From Ruthenibacterium avium (GTDB lineage Bacteria > Bacillota > Clostridia > Oscillospirales > Ruminococcaceae): DNA of 64,000 nt. Position numbers and translations under genes: made by a program. The stretch spans positions 1 through 64,000 of the forward strand of contig DWYA01000088.1 in assembly GCA_019118905.1 (NCBI GenBank). Reading direction: 5' to 3'. Below are positions 58,047-64,000 of the stretch, piece by piece (within the stretch, counting starts at the first letter, position 1; every line of letters begins with the position of its first letter). Below the pieces are notes generated by a model that saw only the letters and a program-made list of their open reading frames with translations, did no database searches and was not told where the DNA came from.

Positions 58047-60242
58047 TTGAAAAAGACAAAGACGGTGACAACGGACTTTCAGCGCGAGCATGAAGTTCCT
58101 ATTTATTTGTTCAAGCAGGGAAATAACTTTGAGGCACAGCGCTTTTTCGGCGCTCACTTTGAAACCAGAGGGGAAAGCACCGGCGTATGCTTTCGCGTAT
58201 GGGCTCCGCGGGCGAAATCGGTCAGTGTAGTGGGCGATTTCAACAGCTGGGTGCCGGGTGCAACACCCATGAGAAACATCGACCCTGAAGGCGGTATTTG
58301 GGAGTGCTGGGTGGCTGGATTGGCTCAGTTTGACATCTACAAATACTGCATTACCACGCAGGACGATGAGCTGCTGTTCAAAGCCGACCCCTATGCGTTC
58401 CACGCGGAAACGCGCCCGGCCAATTGCAGCAAGATTTACGATTTGTCCGGCTATGAGTGGCACGATGATGCTTGGAACAATGAAAAAGCCAAGAAAAACC
58501 CCATCCAGTCGGCTATGAATATTTACGAAATGCACGCGGGAAGCTGGCGTACTTATGAGGACGGCAATCCTTACGATTACCGCAAATTGGCACAGGAGCT
58601 GGTTCCCTACCTGAAACACATGAACTACACTCATGTGGAGCTGCTGCCGGTGATGGAGTATCCCTTTGACGGGAGCTGGGGCTATCAGGTGACGGGCTAC
58701 TTTGCCCCCACCAGCCGTTACGGCACACCTGATGATTTTAAATATTTTGTGGATTATTGCCACCAGGCGGGCATCGGCGTGATTATGGACTGGGTTCCTG
58801 CGCATTTCCCCAAGGATGCCTTTGGTTTGTATCGTTTTGACGGAACAAACTGCTATGAAGATCAAAACCCGCTGCGTGCAGAACACAAAGAGTGGGGAAC
58901 CATGGTGTTTGACTATGGCCGCGGCGAGGTGCAGAGCTTCTTAATTTCCAATGCGCTGTTCTGGCTGGAGGAGTACCATATTGACGGCTTGCGCGTGGAT
59001 GCGGTGGCCAGTATGCTGTACCTCGACTATAACCGCCGCGACGGCGAATGGGCTCCGAATAAAGACGGCGGAAAAGAAAACCTTGAAGCCATTGCATTTT
59101 TGCAAAAGCTGAACACCGAGGTGTTTGCCCGTCATCCGCACGCGCTGATGATTGCGGAGGAAAGCACGGCATGGCCGAAAGTTTCCCACCCGGTTACAGA
59201 TGGCGGTTTGGGCTTTAACTTCAAGTGGAATATGGGCTGGATGAACGACATGCTCAGCTATGTTAGCACCGACCCCTTGTTCCGTTCGGGCAACCATAAC
59301 AAAATCACTTTCAGCTTCTTCTATGCGTTCAGCGAAAACTTTGTGCTGCCCATCAGCCACGATGAGGTGGTTCACGGTAAGTGCAGCTTGATCAACAAAA
59401 TGCCCGGCGACTACGAGCAGAAATTTGCAGGCTTGCGCACACTGTACGGCTACATGATGGCGCATCCCGGTAAAAAGCTGCTCTTTATGGGCCAGGAGTT
59501 TGCTCAGTTTATTGAGTGGAATGAAGCAAAACAACTTGATTGGCTGCTTTTGGATTATGATAAGCATGTGCAAATGCAGGAATATGTGCGTGAGCTGAAC
59601 GAGCTGTATTGCAAAACACCCGCTTTGTGGGAAGTGGATGATTCTTGGGAAGGCTTCCAGTGGATTGTCCCCGACGACAACACCCAGAGCGTGATTGCTT
59701 TCCTGCGCAGAGACAAAAAGGGCAACCAGTTAATTTGTGTTTGCAACTTTGCACCCGTCCGCAGACAGGATTATAAAATTGGTGTTCCCAAGGCCGGTAC
59801 TTATCACGAGCTGTTAAATTCGGACAATCTTCGCTTTGGCGGCGGCGGAATCGGCACAGCGGCCATTCGCACGCACAAAAAGCCGATGCATGGCTTTGAA
59901 CAAAGCATTTCGGTAGATGTGCCCCCCATGTCGGCGCTTTTCTTGAAAGTGCCTGCTACCCGTGCAAAAGCGGGGGAGTCCGCTGCTGAAAAAAAGGCAA
60001 AAGAGCAAAAAAAAACAACCGCAAAAAAGCCCGCAGCTAAAAAAGAAGCGGTGAAAGCGCAAGCGGGCGCCGAAGCAACTTCGGCCGCAAGCGCAAAAAC
60101 AAAGCCCAGTGCGGAAAAACCGGCGGAGAATACGAAAAAGGCACAGCCCGCTGCGGCAAAAACGGTGCAGGCGGCACCGGCTCAGCCGACAAAAAAGGCG
60201 GCGAAAAAGACGCCTGCAAAGGCAAAAAAAGCGACCCCCTAA
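58047..60242 (+). CDS. glgB: 1,4-alpha-glucan branching enzyme with Lys/Ala-rich C-terminal tail
   Basis: GlgB adds alpha-1,6 branches to glycogen. The 731-residue protein has an N-terminal CBM48 domain (RVWAPRAKSVSVVGDFNSW, about 45-125), then a GH13 catalytic domain with the nucleophile region GLRVDAVASM, the acid/base region IAEESTAWP and PISHDEVVHGK, and the C-terminal beta domain. About 95 extra residues follow, almost only Lys, Ala, Pro, Thr and Glu, like histone H1 or AlgP tails. The TTG at 58047 is preferred because AAGGAGG lies nine bases upstream; the longer frame from a TTG at 57930 has no ribosome site. Confidence 0.93.
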   Translation: MKKTKTVTTDFQREHEVPIYLFKQGNNFEAQRFFGAHFETRGESTGVCFRVWAPRAKSVSVVGDFNSWVPGATPMRNIDPEGGIWECWVAGLAQFDIYKYCITTQDDELLFKADPYAFHAETRPANCSKIYDLSGYEWHDDAWNNEKAKKNPIQSAMNIYEMHAGSWRTYEDGNPYDYRKLAQELVPYLKHMNYTHVELLPVMEYPFDGSWGYQVTGYFAPTSRYGTPDDFKYFVDYCHQAGIGVIMDWVPAHFPKDAFGLYRFDGTNCYEDQNPLRAEHKEWGTMVFDYGRGEVQSFLISNALFWLEEYHIDGLRVDAVASMLYLDYNRRDGEWAPNKDGGKENLEAIAFLQKLNTEVFARHPHALMIAEESTAWPKVSHPVTDGGLGFNFKWNMGWMNDMLSYVSTDPLFRSGNHNKITFSFFYAFSENFVLPISHDEVVHGKCSLINKMPGDYEQKFAGLRTLYGYMMAHPGKKLLFMGQEFAQFIEWNEAKQLDWLLLDYDKHVQMQEYVRELNELYCKTPALWEVDDSWEGFQWIVPDDNTQSVIAFLRRDKKGNQLICVCNFAPVRRQDYKIGVPKAGTYHELLNSDNLRFGGGGIGTAAIRTHKKPMHGFEQSISVDVPPMSALFLKVPATRAKAGESAAEKKAKEQKKTTAKKPAAKKEAVKAQAGAEATSAASAKTKPSAEKPAENTKKAQPAAAKTVQAAPAQPTKKAAKKTPAKAKKATP

Positions 60243-60315
60243 CAGGGCGCCGCACAGCGAAGACCCGCCCGGCTGCGGCTTTGCTGTAAATACTTTTTAT
60301 CTTTAGGTTTTACCT

Positions 60316-60339
60316 CGCTGCGGCAAACATGCCGCAGCG
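60316..60339 (+). other. Hairpin between glgB and glgC
   Basis: CGCTGCGGCA pairs perfectly with TGCCGCAGCG around AACA. There is no T tract, so an mRNA-stability or partial-termination element is more likely than a terminator. Confidence 0.6.
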
Positions 60340-60398
60340 GGTGGGGTAGAATAAATCCGGCGGCAGCCCATGCCTTGCCGCCACAAGGGGAGAAAAAC

Positions 60399-61613
60399 AT
60401 GAAAGAATGTATCGCAATGCTTTTAGCAGGGGGTCAGGGTTCCCGTTTGTACGCTCTGACAAAAAAGCTGGCAAAACCGGCTGTACCGTTCGGCGGAAAA
60501 TATCGTATCATTGACTTTCCGCTGTCCAACTGCGTAAACTCCGGCATCGACACGGTGGGCGTACTCACACAGTATCAGCCGCTGCTGCTCAATGAGTACA
60601 TCGGAAACGGCCAGCCGTGGGACTTGGACCGCACCTACGGCGGTGTGCATGTTTTGCCGCCGTATCAGACGGCAACCGGTTCCGACTGGTATAAGGGCAC
60701 GGCAAACGCTATTTACCAAAATATCAACTTTATCGAGCGCTACGACCCGAAATATGTGATGATTTTGTCCGGCGACCATATCTACAAAATGGATTATGCA
60801 AAAATGCTGGACTTCCATAAAGAAAAGGGTGCCGACTGCACCATTGCCGTAATGGAAGTGCCTTGGGAAGAAGCTTCCCGCTTTGGCATTATGACAGCGG
60901 ACGAAAACAGCACCATCACAAAGTTTGAAGAAAAGCCGAAGGAGCCGCAGTCGAATCTGGCCTCCATGGGTATTTACATCTTCACCTGGGAAAAGCTGCG
61001 CAAATACTTAACCGAAGACGAGGCCGACAAAACTTCCTCCAATGACTTCGGAAAAAACATTATTCCGAACATGCTCGGCGCCGGTGAGAAGATGGTTGCT
61101 TACCCGTTTGAGGGTTATTGGAAAGACGTTGGAACCATTGACAGCCTGTGGGAAGCAAATATGGATTTGCTCAATCCGAATGTCGCATTGGATGTGTGGG
61201 ACCCTGAGTGGAAAATTTATTCCCGCACGGCAGGACGCCCGGGACATTACATCAGCTCCGGCGCAAAAGTGGATAACTCCATGATTACAGAGGGCTGTGT
61301 TGTGGAAGGCGAAGTGGCCAACAGCATTCTGTTCGCAGGTTCTCAGGTGAAAAAGGGCGCCATCATTGAATCGTCTATTTTAATGCCGGGTGCCGTAGTG
61401 GAAGAAGGCGCACATATCGCTTATTCGATTATCGCAGAAAATGTACATGTGAAAAAAGGCGCATGTGTGGGTGCAAGACCTGAGTCGGTAGAGGATAAGG
61501 AGAAATGGGGCGTTGCCGTTGTAGGCGAAAATGTCACCATCGGTGAAAATGCGGTGGTAGGCCCCCGCGCAATGCTTGAGAAAGACGTTCAGGACGGTGA
61601 GAAATTATGGTAA
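60399..61613 (+). CDS. glgC: Glucose-1-phosphate adenylyltransferase, catalytic subunit
   Basis: GlgC makes ADP-glucose from ATP and glucose-1-phosphate. The 404-residue protein has AMLLAGGQGSRLYALTKKLA (the active-site GGxGxR and Lys), KPAVPFGGKYRIIDFPLSN, ILSGDHIYKMDYAKML, a GYWKDVGTIDSLWEAN motif and a left-handed beta-helix C-terminus. GGGGAGA precedes the ATG at 60399. It overlaps glgD by seven bases. Confidence 0.96.
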   Translation: MKECIAMLLAGGQGSRLYALTKKLAKPAVPFGGKYRIIDFPLSNCVNSGIDTVGVLTQYQPLLLNEYIGNGQPWDLDRTYGGVHVLPPYQTATGSDWYKGTANAIYQNINFIERYDPKYVMILSGDHIYKMDYAKMLDFHKEKGADCTIAVMEVPWEEASRFGIMTADENSTITKFEEKPKEPQSNLASMGIYIFTWEKLRKYLTEDEADKTSSNDFGKNIIPNMLGAGEKMVAYPFEGYWKDVGTIDSLWEANMDLLNPNVALDVWDPEWKIYSRTAGRPGHYISSGAKVDNSMITEGCVVEGEVANSILFAGSQVKKGAIIESSILMPGAVVEEGAHIAYSIIAENVHVKKGACVGARPESVEDKEKWGVAVVGENVTIGENAVVGPRAMLEKDVQDGEKLW

Positions 61614-62728
61614 ATATTAACACATTGGGTATTATTTTCCCCAACACATACGACGAATTGATTCCCGACATCGCGCTGCGCAGAACAATGGCTTCTGTGC
61701 CGTTTGCAGGCCGTTATCGCATGATTGACTTTTCGCTTTCTGCTATGGTTAACGCGGGAATCCAAAATGTCACCGTTTTGGCAAAAACAAACTACTATTC
61801 TTTGATGAACCATTTGGGAAATGGACGTGAATGGGATCTTTCCCGCAAACGCGGCGGTTTGCACATTGTGCCTCCTTTTGCACAGGTCAATCAAAAAATG
61901 TATCACGGACGAGTGGAGGCTTTGTCCAGCATTTTAAACTTTTTGGAAAGCCAAAAGGAAAAGTATGTCATTTTGAGTGACTGCAACATCGCCTCCGACC
62001 TCGATTTCGCAGACTTGATTCATAAGCATGTGGAGTCGGGCGCAGACGTCACCATGGTGTATGAGCAATCCGAAATTCCCGAAGCGCTCAAAACGGAGAA
62101 TTATACCTTTGCGGTGGACGAGAATGGCCGCATCAACGAGCTGCTCATCAATGACTATCGCCAAGGCGTACAGAATCTTTCCATGAACGTCACCGTGATT
62201 GGCCGCGAGGAACTGATTTCCTTTATTAAGGATGCCCGTGCCCACAACCTCATTCATTTTGAGCGCGATATTATCGCTCCCAGCTTGAAAATTTTGAATG
62301 TGCGCGGTTATGAGTACACCGGCTATCGTTCCCGCATTTATGATATGCGCAGCTATTTCAATGAGAATATGCGCCTGCTGAAGCATGAAAACATGGAAGC
62401 GCTGTTCCCGGAGGTTCGCCCCGTTTACACAAAAGTTCATGACGAAGCGCCTGTGCGTTACGCAATGGATTGCAAAGTGGATAACTGCATGTTGGCTGAC
62501 GGCTGCGTGATTGAGGGCGAAGTGGAAAACTGTGTGCTGTTCCGCGGTGTAAAAATCAGCAAGGGCGCCAAGGTGAAAAACTCCATCTTGATGCAGGGAA
62601 CTGTGGTCGAGGCAGGTGCCGATGTAGAATATGTCATCACCGACAAAAACGTGACCATTACGCAGGATAAGCATTTGATTGGCAATGAAAGCTTCCCTGT
62701 TTACGTTCAAAAAAATACGAAGGTTTAA
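61607..62728 (+). CDS. glgD: GlgD, regulatory subunit of glucose-1-phosphate adenylyltransferase
   Basis: The 373-residue protein is a GlgC paralogue that in Firmicutes joins GlgC in an active hetero-oligomer. The nucleotide-binding GGxGxR loop of GlgC is replaced here by IFPNTYDELIPDIALRRTMA, and SVPFAGRYRMIDFSLS remains, so it is likely non-catalytic alone. The C-terminal beta-helix is intact. Its start overlaps the glgC stop, ensuring balanced synthesis. Confidence 0.95.
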   Translation: MVNINTLGIIFPNTYDELIPDIALRRTMASVPFAGRYRMIDFSLSAMVNAGIQNVTVLAKTNYYSLMNHLGNGREWDLSRKRGGLHIVPPFAQVNQKMYHGRVEALSSILNFLESQKEKYVILSDCNIASDLDFADLIHKHVESGADVTMVYEQSEIPEALKTENYTFAVDENGRINELLINDYRQGVQNLSMNVTVIGREELISFIKDARAHNLIHFERDIIAPSLKILNVRGYEYTGYRSRIYDMRSYFNENMRLLKHENMEALFPEVRPVYTKVHDEAPVRYAMDCKVDNCMLADGCVIEGEVENCVLFRGVKISKGAKVKNSILMQGTVVEAGADVEYVITDKNVTITQDKHLIGNESFPVYVQKNTKV

Positions 62729-62771
62729 CAAGTATCATTGCCGTAAAAATGAAAAGGAAATGACTGGCATC

Positions 62772-62796
62772 GCGCAGGGTTGTGTGCCCCCTGCGC
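62772..62796 (+). other. Hairpin between glgD and glgA
   Basis: GCGCAGGG (62772-62779) pairs with CCCTGCGC (62789-62796). No T tract follows. It may tune expression of glgA. Confidence 0.45.
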
Positions 62797-62844
62797 TTTG
62801 CCGTCCATATGGCGCAATGCCAAATCAATAGGAGGGGTATTTTT

Positions 62845-64000
62845 ATGAATATCTTATTTTGCACGTCAGAGGCAACACCCTTTGCCGCCTCCGGCGGTTT
62901 AGGCGATGTCGCGGGCAGCTTGCCCCGTGCCTTGTGCAGCAAAGACACCGAGTGCCGGGTGGTAATGCCGCTGTACGGAGACATGAAGCAGGAGTACCGT
63001 GAAAAGTTGGAGTATAAAACCAATTTTAACGTGCCGGTTGGCTGGCGGAATCAATATTGCGGCCTGTTCACTTTGGAGCATCAGGGCGTAACGTATTATT
63101 TCCTGGATAATGAGTATTACTTTAAACGCAGCGGTTTGTACGGCTTTTATGATGATGGCGAGCGTTTTGCGTTCTTCTCTCGTGCGCTGCTCGAAATGCT
63201 GCATCACGTTGATTTCCGCCCCGACATCATCCACGCCAATGACTGGCAGACCGCCCTGGTTCCCGTTTATTTGGATTTGTACTACCGCCATATGGAGGAG
63301 TACTCCAGAATCAAAACGGTGTTCACCATTCACAATATTCAGTATCAGGGCAAATACGGCCTCGAAATTCTGGAAGACACCGTCGGCATTGGCCGCGATG
63401 CACGTCATGTGGTGGAGTATGACCGCTGCTGCAACTTTATGAAGGGTGCAATTGAGTGCAGCGATAAGGTGACAACGGTTTCGCCGTCGTATGCTTACGA
63501 AATTTTGGACCCCTGGTTCAGCCATGGCTTGGACGAGCTGCTGCGTCAGAAACAGTATAAGCTGTGCGGCATTTTGAACGGCATTGACGTGGACGGCTAC
63601 AACCCGGCAAAAGACCCGAATTTGGCGCAGAACTATAACGACAAAACGTTTGCAAAAGGCAAACCCGTCTGCAAAAAAGAGCTGCGTGAGATGTTTGGCC
63701 TTCAAGACGATGACAGCCCCATTGTGGCAATGGTAACGCGCTTGGTGGGCCACAAAGGCTTGGATCTGGTGCGTCATGTGGCGCAGGAAATGGTAAACAA
63801 CGGCGTGCAGTTTGTGCTGCTTGGTTCCGGTGAAGCAGAGTATGAGAGCTTCTTCTCCGAGCTTGCGATGCGCAATCCCGGCCGTGTTGGCGTCAAGATT
63901 GGCTTCATCCCCTCGATGGCACGCAAGATTTATGCCGGTGCGGACATGTTCTTGATGCCGTCGAAATCGGAGCCGTGCGGCCTGTCGCAGATGGTGGCTT
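62845..64000 (+). CDS. glgA: Glycogen synthase (ADP-glucose type), 3' end outside the window
   Basis: GlgA extends alpha-1,4-glucan chains from ADP-glucose. The visible 385 codons contain no stop. The GT5 start MNILFCTSEATPFAASGGLG shows SGGLGDV where E. coli has KTGGLADV. DIIHANDWQTALVP, FTIHNIQYQGKYG, TVSPSYAYEI, LNGIDVDGYNP, ATP-type VTRLVGHKGLDL and the late PSKSEPCGLSQM are in order. AGGAGGGG precedes the ATG. About 90 residues should lie beyond the window. Confidence 0.95.
   Translation, partial: MNILFCTSEATPFAASGGLGDVAGSLPRALCSKDTECRVVMPLYGDMKQEYREKLEYKTNFNVPVGWRNQYCGLFTLEHQGVTYYFLDNEYYFKRSGLYGFYDDGERFAFFSRALLEMLHHVDFRPDIIHANDWQTALVPVYLDLYYRHMEEYSRIKTVFTIHNIQYQGKYGLEILEDTVGIGRDARHVVEYDRCCNFMKGAIECSDKVTTVSPSYAYEILDPWFSHGLDELLRQKQYKLCGILNGIDVDGYNPAKDPNLAQNYNDKTFAKGKPVCKKELREMFGLQDDDSPIVAMVTRLVGHKGLDLVRHVAQEMVNNGVQFVLLGSGEAEYESFFSELAMRNPGRVGVKIGFIPSMARKIYAGADMFLMPSKSEPCGLSQMVA

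Noticed and set aside
1..64000. Mobile elements or prophage remains
   Set aside because: No transposase, integrase, terminal inverted repeats or phage-like gene runs were seen; tRNA genes show no flanking attachment-site duplications.

Overview
The window looks like chromosomal DNA of a Gram-positive anaerobe of the class Clostridia, probably Oscillospiraceae/Ruminococcaceae. The evidence is AGGAGG-type ribosome sites with frequent TTG and GTG starts, a methionine T-box leader, an HPr with both His15 and Ser46, paired GlgC/GlgD subunits, a rubrerythrin beside a PerR-type regulator, and a SpoIIQ-like M23 protein. The family placement is inferred from gene content. No phage, insertion sequence or CRISPR array was seen.

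Layout. 1-2162: a Met T-box leader drives a short, archaeal-like methionyl-tRNA synthetase gene broken by an in-frame stop. 2381-13795: a galactose-type ABC importer (mglBAC) is followed by a YesN/YesM-type two-component system, two further sugar-binding proteins that look like its extracellular sensors, and a heparinase II/III-like protein. 13878-16459: a stand-alone CARF/PD-(D/E)XK (DUF1887, Card1/Can2-like) protein and an AI-2E family permease. 16548-25178 (all minus strand): a surface-polysaccharide block with an SGNH/MBOAT O-acylation pair, a DUF2304 protein with a GT2 transferase, and a complete UDP-N-acetyl-L-fucosamine set (fnlA, fnlB, fnlC) with a WbuB-like GT4.

25405-37420: housekeeping genes (pepT, a PHP phosphatase, ppa, rimM, trmD, ptsH, uvrC, rsmD), a perR-like/rubrerythrin pair with a self-overlapping operator, a sirtuin, and a MarR regulator with an aromatic-acid-type exporter. 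37643-41459: tRNA-Gln and tRNA-Pro, a small membrane protein, a RecQ helicase, tRNA-Gly, coaD and a YggS protein. 41598-49739: a siroheme sulfite/nitrite reductase, then repair genes (an ATL-sized MGMT protein, an AlkD-like protein, nfo, a Nudix hydrolase), a DtxR-type regulator, deoC, a TcaA-like membrane protein and psuG.

49966-56951: the SpoIIQ-like protein, then a second polysaccharide operon (rfbC, ABC-2 permease, ATPase, two tandem double-GT2 transferases) with its own promoter and long leader. 56958-64000: a folate cyclo-ligase and a glycogen operon glgB-glgC-glgD-glgA. glgA runs off the end of the window, and GlgB carries an unusual lysine/alanine-rich tail.

Start codons were chosen by ribosome-site spacing and family alignment, so several differ from the longest open frame. 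Functions rest on motifs read by eye. No database search was run.
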